In this document: one piece after another, positions 33,423 to 42,637 of the stretch
Layout: each line of letters begins with the position of its first letter
Position numbering within the stretch: position 1 is the stretch's first letter
Origin: Myroides odoratimimus
Lineage (GTDB): Bacteria; Bacteroidota; Bacteroidia; Flavobacteriales; Flavobacteriaceae
DNA: 64,000 nucleotides
Direction: 5' to 3'
Assembly (NCBI RefSeq): GCF_030326305.1
Contig: NZ_JACAKB010000007.1
Location: forward strand, 87,449 to 151,448
Made by a program: the position numbers and the translations under genes
Notes under the pieces: generated by a model
What the model was told of the DNA's origin: nothing
Seen by the model: the letters and a program-made list of their open reading frames with translations, nothing else
Databases searched by the model: none

Positions 33423-34270
33423 CTTTGTTCATTTTGTCCAGCAGGTTGTCCTTTCTCTGGTTTACCACCTTTAGGACCTCTATTAATTAGTCTCTGCTGT
33501 ACATCTTTTTCATTTTTATTCATCGCATCTAATATTCGATCCATCTGATCTTGATTAGGCGTTTTAGGGTTATTCTGTTTAGGCTGATCTTTTTTGTCTT
33601 GATCTCCTTTATCGTCTTTATCTTTATCATTCTGACCATCTTTGTTCTTGTCATCCTGATCTCCTTTATCATTTTGATCTTGATCTTTCTTGTCTTGATC
33701 GCCTTTATCCCCTTTGTCTTTATTATCTTTATTTTGGTCTTGATCTTTGTTGTCCTTGTTTTGGTCTTTATTCTGATCTTGATTATCCTTATTCTGATCT
33801 TTGTTTTGATCTTGATTATCCTTGTTGTCTTGATTGTCTTGAGGATTCTCTTTGTTCATTTTCTTCGCTACAGCGTAGTTATAACGAGTCTCATCGTCTT
33901 TAGGATTGTTTAATAAGGCCTTTTTATAAGCTTGTTCTGCTGCTTGATAATTCTTCGATTTCATATAAGCATTCCCCAAGTTATGATAGGCTTGGTGCTT
34001 AGCTTCTTTGGTTGTTGCTTTTTGTATCGCTCTAAGGTAGGCAGCTTCTGCTTCTTTGGTTAATTGCTGTTTGTATAAAGAATTTCCTAAGTTATAATCA
34101 GCCACAGACTTACTGTCTTTAGAATTAGCTATTCTATAAGAAGATTCTGCATGAGTATAATGTTTGTTCTCGAATACTTCATTACCTGTACTCAGCGCTC
34201 TACCAGCAGACTGTGCAAATGAGTAAGCAGTAAACAATAAAAATATCGTGATGTAGAATGAGTTTTTCAT
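33407..34270 (-). CDS. batC: BatC, TPR protein with a long Asp/Lys/Asn/Gln tract
   Basis: An exported TPR protein of about 287 residues. From the ATG at 34270 it has a clean signal peptide (MKNSFYITIFLLFTAYSFAQ). The frame opens up to 34297, where it would overlap batB. TPR motifs (about 40-150, with AYHNLGNAYMKSKNYQAAEQAY) are followed by about 100 residues almost purely of D, K, N, Q and G (for example DQNKDNKDQDQNKDN). Such a tract is a common but length-variable feature of BatC. It ends KKDW, 6 bp before the batD paralog. Confidence 0.87.
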   Translation of the reverse strand: MKNSFYITIFLLFTAYSFAQSAGRALSTGNEVFENKHYTHAESSYRIANSKDSKSVADYNLGNSLYKQQLTKEAEAAYLRAIQKATTKEAKHQAYHNLGNAYMKSKNYQAAEQAYKKALLNNPKDDETRYNYAVAKKMNKENPQDNQDNKDNQDQNKDQNKDNQDQNKDQNKDNKDQDQNKDNKDKGDKGDQDKKDQDQNDKGDQDDKNKDGQNDKDKDDKGDQDKKDQPKQNNPKTPNQDQMDRILDAMNKNEKDVQQRLINRGPKGGKPEKGQPAGQNEQRKKDW

Positions 34271-34283
34271 AATTAATCGCATG

Positions 34284-35315
34284 CTATTCTTTTTCATTGA
34301 ACAAATTAAGTTTCTTCATCCAGATAGTCTTTCTTTCTAGTATGAATAAATCGATAAAGATCAGTAAGAAAGCAAATCCTAAGAACCACTGATATTGAGA
34401 TTGGTACTCTGCGATTTGTTGATCTTCAAAATCTGTTTTTTCTATTTTGCTAAGGTCGTTTTTAATAAGGTCTACTATCTCTTGTGTATTCGAACCGTAA
34501 TAATACTTTCCTCCAGTAGCATCAGCTATATATTTAAGCGTAGATGGATTGAGCTTGGTAGTAACGATCTCATTGTTCCAATCTCTTTTATATTCTACGC
34601 CTTTAGGTGTCTTAATAGGGATAGGTCCTCCTGCCTCTGTTCCTACACCGATGGTGATAATCTTTACTTTCTTTTCTTTTGCTATTTTGATGGCATTTTC
34701 CATTTCTTCTCCGTGATCTTCTCCATCAGAGATAAGGATCATAACTTTGCTTGTATTGGGATTGTCATAGAAATTAGAAGCTACATAGATAGCATCCTCA
34801 AATGCTGTACCTTGTGAAGAGACCATATCTGTGTTCATCGTCTGAAGATACATCTTAGCAACATAATGATCTGTAGTGATAGGCAACATCGGGAATGCTG
34901 TACCTGCATATCCTACTATACCAATTCTATCTGGTCCTAGATTATTGATAATCTGAGAGACTAGTTGTTTCATCTTTGCCAATCTATCAGGAGCCATATC
35001 TTGTGCTAGCATACTCTTAGATACATCTAGTGTGAATACGATATCAACACCTTGTCTTTTGACAGTAACTACCTTTGTTCCTATCTTAGGATTGATTAAA
35101 GCGATTACAATAGATATTAGAGCTACTAGATAAATAGAAGCCTTAATGATTGGTTTATTCTTAGATTGATTAGGTGCCAAAGTTTTAATTGCTTTAGCTG
35201 TAGCAAATGATTGTTGCTTCTTTCTCTTCCACAAGATATCCCCAATAAAGATTAAGATCAATATTGCTATGATTGAAAATAGAAAAAGATATTGTTTATT
35301 GTCTAACTCCCACAT
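34284..35315 (-). CDS. batB: BatB, von Willebrand factor A membrane protein
   Basis: A 343-residue VWA protein with membrane helices at about 9-25, 57-77 and 312-330. The VWA metal site is complete: DVSKS (MIDAS DxSxS) near 95-99, the Thr in TDH near 150 and ISDGEDHG near 190. In the Bat system BatA and BatB are inner-membrane proteins with VWA domains in the periplasm that bind each other and the TPR proteins. It lies 6 bp after batA. Confidence 0.9.
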   Translation of the reverse strand: MWELDNKQYLFLFSIIAILILIFIGDILWKRKKQQSFATAKAIKTLAPNQSKNKPIIKASIYLVALISIVIALINPKIGTKVVTVKRQGVDIVFTLDVSKSMLAQDMAPDRLAKMKQLVSQIINNLGPDRIGIVGYAGTAFPMLPITTDHYVAKMYLQTMNTDMVSSQGTAFEDAIYVASNFYDNPNTSKVMILISDGEDHGEEMENAIKIAKEKKVKIITIGVGTEAGGPIPIKTPKGVEYKRDWNNEIVTTKLNPSTLKYIADATGGKYYYGSNTQEIVDLIKNDLSKIEKTDFEDQQIAEYQSQYQWFLGFAFLLIFIDLFILERKTIWMKKLNLFNEKE

Positions 35316-35321
35316 AATCTA

Positions 35322-36326
35322 TTATATGAATCCTCTGAATAATGTTTTTTGTAATGTGAAATCAATGCACAATAGAATAAAAGCAAGTAACACTAAGAAT
35401 TGAAACTTGTCATCAGATTTAACGAACTTCTGTTCGTCAATCTTCGTTTTTTCTAATTGATTGATTTCTTCATAAATTGCTTTAAGCTTACTAGTATCTG
35501 TTGCTCTAAAGTACTTTCCTCCTGTTGTCTTAGCGATAGACTTCATAAGCTCTTCATCTAGTTCTACTGGTATTTTCTCATATACTATTTCACCGTTCTC
35601 TCTTATTCCTACTGGAGACTCTGCTAATCCATTAGTACCGATACCAATAGTATATACTTTAATATTGTACTCTTTAGAGATCTCGGCAGCTAATGTAGGA
35701 TCTACTGTACCTGTATTATTGACACCATCTGTAAGAAGTATGATAATCTTACTTTTGGCAGGGCTGTCTTTTAATCTGTTTACTGATGTGGCTAAACCTA
35801 CACCTATAGCAGTACCATCTCTTAGTACATTGTCATATTTTATACTCTTAAGATCATTTAGTATCAGTAATTTATCACTTGTCACGGGGGTCTTAGTATA
35901 TGCCTCAGCAGCATAAATAACTAATCCTATACGATCTGTCACACGCTGTGATACGAAGTCTGCAGCTACAGTCTTTAGTGCTTCTAAACGGTTTGGTTTT
36001 AGATCTCGTGCTAACATACTCCCTGATACGTCCATAGCCATCACGATATCGATACCATGAGTAGAGTGTATCTGTGAATCTACATTCACGATTTGAGGTC
36101 TAGCCATACCTACTATAATGGCACTAAGAGCGAGTACTCGTAAGATAATAGAAATAGGCAATAACTTAACTAATAGTGAAGTATGCTCTTGTACACCTTG
36201 TATAGTGCTTAGCTTGACAGTAGCACGCTGTTTCTTTCTGTTTTTATACCATACAAATAGAACTATTGGTAATAGTATAAATAGCCAGAAGAACTCAGGA
36301 TTGGCAAAAGTTATATTCTGTATCAT
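35322..36326 (-). CDS. batA: BatA, von Willebrand factor A membrane protein
   Basis: A 334-residue protein built like batB: membrane helices at about 13-27, 59-78 and 309-326 around a VWA domain with the metal site DVSGS (about 94-98), the SDK Thr/Ser region and LLTDGVNNTG (about 193-202). Paralogous to batB. It starts 2 bp after the upstream gene ends, consistent with one operon. Confidence 0.9.
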   Translation of the reverse strand: MIQNITFANPEFFWLFILLPIVLFVWYKNRKKQRATVKLSTIQGVQEHTSLLVKLLPISIILRVLALSAIIVGMARPQIVNVDSQIHSTHGIDIVMAMDVSGSMLARDLKPNRLEALKTVAADFVSQRVTDRIGLVIYAAEAYTKTPVTSDKLLILNDLKSIKYDNVLRDGTAIGVGLATSVNRLKDSPAKSKIIILLTDGVNNTGTVDPTLAAEISKEYNIKVYTIGIGTNGLAESPVGIRENGEIVYEKIPVELDEELMKSIAKTTGGKYFRATDTSKLKAIYEEINQLEKTKIDEQKFVKSDDKFQFLVLLAFILLCIDFTLQKTLFRGFI

Positions 36327-36328
36327 TG

Positions 36329-37951
36329 TTATTTCTCCTCTTTTTTATACTGTATTGAATCAAACATACGTTCTACTAGCTTAGGAGCTATCTCATCTTC
36401 TGCTAGATAGAATATCCATACTTGATCTTTGTTAGCACCATTGTCTGTTAATACTCCTTCGAACATTACTTTTTCTTCTACTTGATTAGTTGGGTTCTTG
36501 AATGCAAACTCACCATAAACAAGTGTTCCAAGAATACCATTTGCATTCTCAAAGCGTTCATCTTTATACTCTAAGTTTTCTATTTTATTGTTTTGTGTTA
36601 GCAATGAAATAGAATAAGTAATCAATTCCTTATCAGTATATTTATATTCCTTAGTGGTAACTACATTATTTAATACAATGTGAATAGGGTCTTCTAGTAC
36701 ACCATATTTAAATTGATTAAGTGATGATATACCATCTGGTTTTCCTTCTTGCAATAAAGGTTCATTCTTACGGATTAGAACTTCAGGAGTAGAGATAGTC
36801 AGTCCTGGAGCAGTACCATATGTACTAGTAATCCATTCTTTGTTCATCAGTTTCTTCGTATTGTTGAATGTAAACCAATGATAATCTTCTTTAGCAGAAG
36901 TATTGATAATATACACTATCCCGGTCACAACAACTAAGAAAGCTGTGATAGCTGTAGGGATCCATATACGTATTCTTTTCTTTTTCTTTTTACTTTCCTC
37001 TCTTCTTCTGATTAACTCCGTTTGTGTAGCAGCAGAGATAGGATAAGCTGTATTAATACTGTCTATGACATTCTGTATTTTAGAAGTATCCGCTGTTATT
37101 TCGCCTTCACTAGGTTGAGATTTAGCGAACTTAACTAAGTCTGCGGACTCTAGAACTCGTTTTAATTCTTTAATTACCACAGGATCTAGTTTTACCTTCT
37201 TATCATTTAAAGTAGCCTTAAGAATAGTGATAATTTCGAAAGTCGTCAATTCTTTTGCTGAGATTCCAAAAGTATCTTCTATAAACCCTCTAGTAATAAT
37301 ACTCATATCAGAATAGTATGGTTTAGCATCACCTCTATTCCAGTTTTTCTTCTCTTCTAATTTCTTAAGCTTTTTAACTGCCTTCTCATAAGGAGTTTTG
37401 TACTTATCATCCTCCGTAAGGTTCTTCTCTTGTTGTCTTTTGATATAGATATAGATACCTATCCCTGCTAGTACAGCGATGAAGATAAACAATAGATAGT
37501 ACCAATCTGTAGAGAAAGAAGCACCTTCTTTAGAGATTGACTTTATCTCATAAAGAGGTTGTTTTAATGTATCTACTGCTACATCTTGTACATGTATCTG
37601 TATAGAGTCTGTGTGAAATAGCTTAGCATCTACAATAACAGGTACAGCAGGAATACTAAAATCACCAGCATCAAACTGAGTCAGGTGATACTTTTTAATT
37701 AACTCCTGTGTATTATCATTCTTAATCGTATCAATAGGGAATGATTCTACTACATCAAAGTTCCCTATTTGTTCTGTAGCAGGGAATGTAATTAAACTTC
37801 CTGCGTTAGAATGGGCCTTTATGGTGTATAGAAAGGTGTCTCCTATTTTTATAGCAGTAGTATCTACTTGTGTTTCTATTCTATTTTGGGCTAGAGTAGA
37901 GAAAGTAGCAACTAAAAAAATAATAGCAATATGTAGAAAATTAGATTTCAT
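36329..37951 (-). CDS. BatD-like/DUF4381-type membrane protein of the Bat operon
   Basis: A 540-residue protein with a signal peptide (1-21), a periplasmic beta-rich domain (about 22-128), a membrane helix (about 152-170), a cytoplasmic helical region with KTPYEKAVKKLKKLEEKKNW (about 185-205), a second helix (about 333-352) and a C-terminal domain exposed again outside. The middle part resembles the DUF4381 protein found between DUF58 and BatA in similar operons. No enzymatic motif is seen. It sits between the DUF58 gene and batA with 2-5 bp gaps. Confidence 0.7.
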   Translation of the reverse strand: MKSNFLHIAIIFLVATFSTLAQNRIETQVDTTAIKIGDTFLYTIKAHSNAGSLITFPATEQIGNFDVVESFPIDTIKNDNTQELIKKYHLTQFDAGDFSIPAVPVIVDAKLFHTDSIQIHVQDVAVDTLKQPLYEIKSISKEGASFSTDWYYLLFIFIAVLAGIGIYIYIKRQQEKNLTEDDKYKTPYEKAVKKLKKLEEKKNWNRGDAKPYYSDMSIITRGFIEDTFGISAKELTTFEIITILKATLNDKKVKLDPVVIKELKRVLESADLVKFAKSQPSEGEITADTSKIQNVIDSINTAYPISAATQTELIRRREESKKKKKRIRIWIPTAITAFLVVVTGIVYIINTSAKEDYHWFTFNNTKKLMNKEWITSTYGTAPGLTISTPEVLIRKNEPLLQEGKPDGISSLNQFKYGVLEDPIHIVLNNVVTTKEYKYTDKELITYSISLLTQNNKIENLEYKDERFENANGILGTLVYGEFAFKNPTNQVEEKVMFEGVLTDNGANKDQVWIFYLAEDEIAPKLVERMFDSIQYKKEEK

Positions 37952-37956
37952 TGTCC

Positions 37957-38820
37957 TTATCTCGATTTAAAGTATCCTAGTAATTTTTTGACATAACTAT
38001 CATTCACTTCAATATTGATAGTTCCTGCTCCGCATTTTTGAAATACTTTGGTAAAGTTTTCTTCTTGCTTGTGGAAGTGAGAAGCATAGGCTTTTCTCAC
38101 GCTAGCATCAGAAGTATTGATTAGCTGTTCTGTATGAGTCTCTGCATCGAATACATTGATAAGACCTACATTAGGCAGCTCTTTTTCTCTTTTATCATAG
38201 ATTCTTATGCCTGTAATATCGTGTTTTTTTGCCGATATTCTCAAAGTCTGTTCAAAAGAGTGTGTAATGAAGTCTGATAGTACAAAAACAATAGCTTTCT
38301 TCTTGACTACCTTCGAAAGATACTCAAGAGCAAAGCCTACATCTGTCTTTAGACTTTTAGGTTTGAAGTCGATAAGTTCTCTAATGATTCTCAGCACATG
38401 TGTTTTTCCCTTTTTAGGAGGAATGAATAACTCTATTTGATCAGAGAACAGTATTAAACCTATCTTATCATTGTTTTGAGTAGCTGAGAAGGCAAGTGTT
38501 GCAGCTATTTCGAGTACAATATCCTCTTTGAACTGATCAGTAGACCCGAACGCTTCCGAGCCACTTACATCCACTAAGAGCATCATTGTTAACTCACGTT
38601 CTTCTTCAAATACCTTGATATAAGGCTCATTATAACGTGCAGTGACATTCCAGTCTATAGCCCTTACATCATCGCCAAACTGATATTGACGCACTTCTGA
38701 AAAGGTCATACCTTTCCCTTTAAAAGAAGTGTGATACTCTCCCGAAAAAATATGGTCACTTAATCGCTTTGTTTTTATTTCGATCTTCTTGACTTTCTTT
38801 AAGATATCTTTGGTTTCCAT
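37957..38820 (-). CDS. DUF58 domain protein with VWA-like fold
   Basis: A 287-residue cytoplasmic protein. The DUF58 signature FSEVRQYQFGDDVRAIDWNVTAR (split here as FSEVRQYQ and GDDVRAIDWN, about 41-60) is followed by a VWA-type DVSGS (about 88-92). DUF58 proteins are regular partners of MoxR ATPases. It lies 5 bp before the next gene and 93 bp after moxR. Confidence 0.9.
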   Translation of the reverse strand: METKDILKKVKKIEIKTKRLSDHIFSGEYHTSFKGKGMTFSEVRQYQFGDDVRAIDWNVTARYNEPYIKVFEEERELTMMLLVDVSGSEAFGSTDQFKEDIVLEIAATLAFSATQNNDKIGLILFSDQIELFIPPKKGKTHVLRIIRELIDFKPKSLKTDVGFALEYLSKVVKKKAIVFVLSDFITHSFEQTLRISAKKHDITGIRIYDKREKELPNVGLINVFDAETHTEQLINTSDASVRKAYASHFHKQEENFTKVFQKCGAGTINIEVNDSYVKKLLGYFKSR

Positions 38821-38851
38821 GACTATACAGCTTTCAAATTAACAAAATCAT

Positions 38852-38887
38852 CAAAACCTATCTACACTTAACTATAAATAGGTTTTG
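38852..38887 (-). other. hairpin between moxR and the DUF58 gene
   Basis: CAAAACCTA (38852-38860) and TAGGTTTTG (38879-38887) form a 9-bp stem. No T run follows on the minus strand, so it is more likely a processing or stability element, or a partial attenuator, than a full terminator. Confidence 0.5.
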
Positions 38888-38912
38888 TATATTAAAAGTT
38901 ATCCCTGTTCTA

Positions 38913-39917
38913 CTAAGGAACTTCTATTTCATTTACGATTTGGTTAATAATATCTACAGAAGTAATATTCTCAGCCTCTGCTTCATAAGTAACCCCGATT
39001 CTATGGCGTAATACATCTATTACTACTGCCCTTACATCTTCTGGAATTACATATCCTCTCTTTTTGATAAACGCATAACATTTAGCCGCTAGAGCTAAGT
39101 TGATACTTCCACGAGGAGATGCACCGAAGCTAATCATAGGTTTTAACTTCTCTAATTTAAATTGTTCTGGATAACGAGTAGCGAAGATAATATCTAAGAT
39201 ATACTTCTCTATTTTCTCATCCATATATACTTTCTTAACAGCCTCTTGAGCTCGTTGTATTTGTTCTAGAGTTACTACAGCATTAACTTGAGGTTTCTCA
39301 CCAGCTAAGTTTTGACGGATAACAAGTCTTTCATCCTCTAATTTAGGATAATCTATAACTGTCTTAAGCATAAAACGGTCCATCTGTGCTTCTGGTAGAG
39401 GGTAAGTACCTTCTTGCTCCACTGGGTTTTGAGTAGCCATAACTAAGAATGGCTTGTCTAGTTTGAAAGTGTCATCACTGATAGTAACTTGTTTCTCTTG
39501 CATTGCTTCTAGTAATGCAGACTGTACCTTAGCAGGAGCACGGTTAATCTCATCCGCTAGAATGAAGTTAGCGAATATAGGTCCCTTTCTGATCGAAAAG
39601 TCATTTTCTTTTACGTTATAGATCATTGTACCGATAACGTCTGCTGGCAATAAGTCAGGCGTAAACTGGATACGGTTAAATGTTCCATGTACTGCTTTAG
39701 ATAAAGTATTAATGGCTAAAGTTTTTGCTAATCCAGGTACTCCTTCTAATAAAATATGCCCCTGTCCTAACAAACCAATTAAAAGTCTATCGATCATATG
39801 TTTCTGACCAACAATAACTTTATTCATCTCCATGGTTAGGATATCGATAAATGCACTCTCTCTTTCTATTAATTCGTTTAATTCACGGATATCATAATTA
39901 GATCCTGTTGTGTCCAT
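38913..39917 (-). CDS. moxR: MoxR family AAA+ ATPase
   Basis: A 334-residue AAA+ protein heading the Bat operon. Walker A is GVPGLAKT (about 60-67), Walker B FILADEINRAP (about 120-130), sensor 1 MATQNPVEQEGTYPLPEAQ and a GASPRGSINL sensor 2 region near 271. MoxR ATPases are thought to act as chaperones that insert cofactors or remodel VWA-protein complexes. It is the most upstream gene; the DNA before it (39918-40086) shows no firm promoter. Confidence 0.93.
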   Translation of the reverse strand: MDTTGSNYDIRELNELIERESAFIDILTMEMNKVIVGQKHMIDRLLIGLLGQGHILLEGVPGLAKTLAINTLSKAVHGTFNRIQFTPDLLPADVIGTMIYNVKENDFSIRKGPIFANFILADEINRAPAKVQSALLEAMQEKQVTISDDTFKLDKPFLVMATQNPVEQEGTYPLPEAQMDRFMLKTVIDYPKLEDERLVIRQNLAGEKPQVNAVVTLEQIQRAQEAVKKVYMDEKIEKYILDIIFATRYPEQFKLEKLKPMISFGASPRGSINLALAAKCYAFIKKRGYVIPEDVRAVVIDVLRHRIGVTYEAEAENITSVDIINQIVNEIEVP

Positions 39918-40086
39918 ATCTATAGTTTTTTTTCTAAAGTAATATACTTTTCTGATTCTTACCGCAAATTCAAAAAATATTCTCTATTAAGTTGTTAATG
40001 TATGGTTAAATATAACAAAGGAGTTTCTGATTTAGGTCTGAATTGTGAGTTTCTTTTTATAATTTTAAGAACAAAACAAGAATGTT

Positions 40087-41235
40087 GTGATTAATAAGCG
40101 ATTACTTATTAAAAATTTACTAGCGCATTATGATGAGAATAGCTTTTATGATAAGAAGAGGCAACTCAATCTGCACAGTAAATCGGGCAAAGCTAAGTTT
40201 CTAAAACATATCTGTGCTTTAGCGAATTCAAATCCAGACAATAGCTCCTATTTATTAGTAGGGATAGAAGATGAAGATAACGAAATAGTAGGTGCAGACT
40301 TCTATGATGACAGTAAGATTCAGAATTTAGTCAACGCTTATTTAGACAATCCTCCGCTTATTACCTATGATAATGTGGCTTTTAATGACTTACCCAAAGA
40401 TAGGGTAGTCGGACTTGTATCTATTCAATCGGGTATCGGACTAACGACGTTTAAGCGATCTATCAGTGAGATAGCAGAAGGAAGTTATTTTGTAAGAATA
40501 GGCAGTACCTCTGTTCCTGATGCAGTAGTACCTCGTAGCACGAATAGGGAAATAGTAAAAAGCATAGAGAAGAACTCTCAGAATGATCTAGCGAGTATCT
40601 TAGATAGTGTTATCACCTTTATGACAGATACGCATCGAGATATGAAGCCGAGGTATAATGTTTTTAGAGAACAATTTATCATCTGTTGGGCAGGTAATAA
40701 AAAGATGGTTAGGGGAATGCCATTTTATTCTAGAGTAGATATAGAGTTCGTCAATGAGCAGATTAAGTTGTTTTATTCAGATTTAGACTCCGTCACGATT
40801 GCTTATAATGGACATAAGTTTGTGATAACGGAGTATTTAAATCTAGGACTGAATGATAAGACGAGTTATTACCCATTCGAAGAGGTGATGATTTCCTTCT
40901 CAGAGAACGGGACTTATTCTATGACCAACACAGTCTTATTTAAAGCACCATCCTATAATAGAAACATACTTGGACATATCTACGGATCTAGTCTTAATGT
41001 TATTTATAAACTTCAGAACAACCTTAAACTTACTTCTAAGGAAGAACGTGTATTAGGTAAACTATGCTTTAATATGATGCTGTGCTACCTAAACGGTTTT
41101 GAAGATGCTAAAGATGAACTAATCTCCGTTAAAGATTATCTAAAATATTCGAATGACCCTCAGCTCTTTATAGCCTTTAAGGAAGTAATGCGTATCTTGC
41201 GTAAACTGAAATACGAAACAGAAATAGATGAGTAG
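40087..41235 (+). CDS. AlbA_2/Schlafen-type putative nucleic-acid-binding protein
   Basis: A 382-residue soluble protein starting at GTG (no in-frame ATG is available; a stop lies at 40066). The N-terminal domain (about 20-160) has ICALANSNPDNSSYLLVGIEDEDN and NPPL segments of the AlbA_2 (Schlafen) domain. That domain occurs in nucleic-acid-binding regulators and in Schlafen nucleases. The rest is a family-specific helical region. Its last 8 bp overlap the phosphatase gene, so the pair is probably translated together. A role in stress or nucleic acid handling is only a guess. Confidence 0.72.
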   Translation: MINKRLLIKNLLAHYDENSFYDKKRQLNLHSKSGKAKFLKHICALANSNPDNSSYLLVGIEDEDNEIVGADFYDDSKIQNLVNAYLDNPPLITYDNVAFNDLPKDRVVGLVSIQSGIGLTTFKRSISEIAEGSYFVRIGSTSVPDAVVPRSTNREIVKSIEKNSQNDLASILDSVITFMTDTHRDMKPRYNVFREQFIICWAGNKKMVRGMPFYSRVDIEFVNEQIKLFYSDLDSVTIAYNGHKFVITEYLNLGLNDKTSYYPFEEVMISFSENGTYSMTNTVLFKAPSYNRNILGHIYGSSLNVIYKLQNNLKLTSKEERVLGKLCFNMMLCYLNGFEDAKDELISVKDYLKYSNDPQLFIAFKEVMRILRKLKYETEIDE

Positions 41236-41968
41236 AACACTAGTTATAGGAGATATACACGGTGGTTATAAGGCGCTATTACAAGTAATGGAACGCGCAA
41301 GAGTAACCCCTTCAGATAAATTAATTTTTTTAGGAGACTATGTAGATGGGTGGAGTGAATCTGAGAAGGTAGTAGAATATTTATTAGCTTTAAAAGACAC
41401 ACACAATTGTACTTTCTTAAGAGGTAACCATGAGACGCTTTTAGTGAATTGGTTAGAAACAGGTAAGGAGAATAAATTATGGGAAGGCAATGGAGGTGAT
41501 GCTTCTATTAAATCCTATTCTCTAGATAATATCACAAAAGAAATGAGAGAGAAACATCTCCATTTTTTTAGAAACTTACAGAACTATTATATCGATGAGA
41601 GCAATAGACTTTTCGTTCATGCAGGTTTTACCAATTTAAGAGGAGTGAAGGACGAGTATATTGAAGAAGGCTTTTATTGGGATAGAACGTTATGGGAGAT
41701 GGTATTATCTATGGATACAACAATCAGTAAGGAAGATATTCGATATCCGAAGAGATTATTACACTATCATGAAATCTTTATAGGACATACACCTGTTACT
41801 AATTATGGTTTTAAGTATCCTATGAACTTTGCCAATATATGGAATATAGATACTGGAGCAGCATTCTTAGGACGTATTTCTATTCTAGATATAGAGACGA
41901 AGGAATATTGGCAGAGCGATGTAGTCGCTGAGCTATATCCAGAAGAGGAGGGAAGGAACCATAAATAA
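41228..41968 (+). CDS. PPP-family metallophosphoesterase
   Basis: A 246-residue calcineurin-like phosphoesterase with all the metal motifs: GDIHG at 8-12, GDYVDG at 36-41, GNHE at 66-69, FVHAGF near 128 and GHTPV near 183. It resembles bacterial Ser/Thr phosphatases and diadenosine tetraphosphatases (ApaH). The real substrate (phosphoprotein or Ap4A-type nucleotide) is not clear. It overlaps the AlbA_2 gene by 8 bp. Confidence 0.9.
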   Translation: MSRTLVIGDIHGGYKALLQVMERARVTPSDKLIFLGDYVDGWSESEKVVEYLLALKDTHNCTFLRGNHETLLVNWLETGKENKLWEGNGGDASIKSYSLDNITKEMREKHLHFFRNLQNYYIDESNRLFVHAGFTNLRGVKDEYIEEGFYWDRTLWEMVLSMDTTISKEDIRYPKRLLHYHEIFIGHTPVTNYGFKYPMNFANIWNIDTGAAFLGRISILDIETKEYWQSDVVAELYPEEEGRNHK

Positions 41969-41981
41969 AAAACACTTTTAT

Positions 41982-41989
41982 TATATTTG
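41982..41989 (+). promoter_or_regulatory. -7 box of the beta-barrel gene
   Basis: TATATTTG, 19 bp before the ATG at 42009. It suggests separate expression from the phosphatase upstream. Confidence 0.5.
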
Positions 41990-42008
41990 TCACACACAAT
42001 CTTGTTAT

Positions 42009-42566
42009 ATGAAGAAAATATATTTAGTACTATTACTCTTAGTAGGTACAGTAGGAGCTAGAGCACAGGCTGTTAATGAAGTAAAAGTGAATGTGTTTAA
42101 TACACTTGCACTAGCATCAGTAGAGATCGGGTATGAGCACTTTATCGGGCATAACCAGTCGATAGGAGCTAATTTTAATATTAACGACCGTTTTTCTTAC
42201 CACAAAGAAAAAGGAGGGAAGAACCAAAAGTTTAATACCAACAGTTTAGTTGTTAACTATAACTACTATTTTGGGTCAGGGAATGATGCACATGGCAGTG
42301 GATATGTAGTATCTCCTTTCTTAAAATATCGCTTTGGAGATTTTAAAGAGAACCTATGGTCAGAAGCAGCAGATACATCTATCAGAACTAAAGTAGATAT
42401 GAATAGCTTCATCTTTGGAGTAGGCTTCGGGTATAAGTGGGCTTTAGGAGACTCATTCACGATTCATCCTTTTGCAGATATCGCGAGAAACTTCAGTAGT
42501 GAAGTGAATGACAGATTCTCTGCTATTGAGTTTAATGCAGGGATTAACTTAGGATATAGATTCTAA
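42009..42566 (+). CDS. small outer-membrane beta-barrel protein
   Basis: A 185-residue protein with a signal peptide (1-19, ending ARAQ) and alternating hydrophobic strands ending in GYRF, typical of eight-stranded outer-membrane barrels. No enzymatic motif is present. It has its own -7 box and ends in a strong terminator shared with the convergent aldehyde dehydrogenase gene. Function unknown. Confidence 0.8.
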   Translation: MKKIYLVLLLLVGTVGARAQAVNEVKVNVFNTLALASVEIGYEHFIGHNQSIGANFNINDRFSYHKEKGGKNQKFNTNSLVVNYNYYFGSGNDAHGSGYVVSPFLKYRFGDFKENLWSEAADTSIRTKVDMNSFIFGVGFGYKWALGDSFTIHPFADIARNFSSEVNDRFSAIEFNAGINLGYRF

Positions 42567-42588
42567 ATACTTAGATAATAGAATAAAA

Positions 42589-42628
42589 TAGAGGGTGCTT
42601 ACTAGCTGTAAGCACCCTCTATTTTTAT
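42589..42628. terminator. bidirectional terminator
   Basis: A 14-bp perfect stem (42589-42602 with 42608-42621, core GAGGGTGCTTAC) with a 5-base loop, followed by a T tract on each strand. It separates the beta-barrel gene (+) from the dehydrogenase (-). Confidence 0.9.
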
Positions 42629-42637
42629 AAGTATAGA

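Noticed and set aside
33551-33913. A 120-codon hydrophobic frame opposite batC
   Set aside because: It is the complement of the Asp/Lys/Asn repeats, which forces a run of Ile, Val and Leu codons on the other strand; not a real membrane protein.
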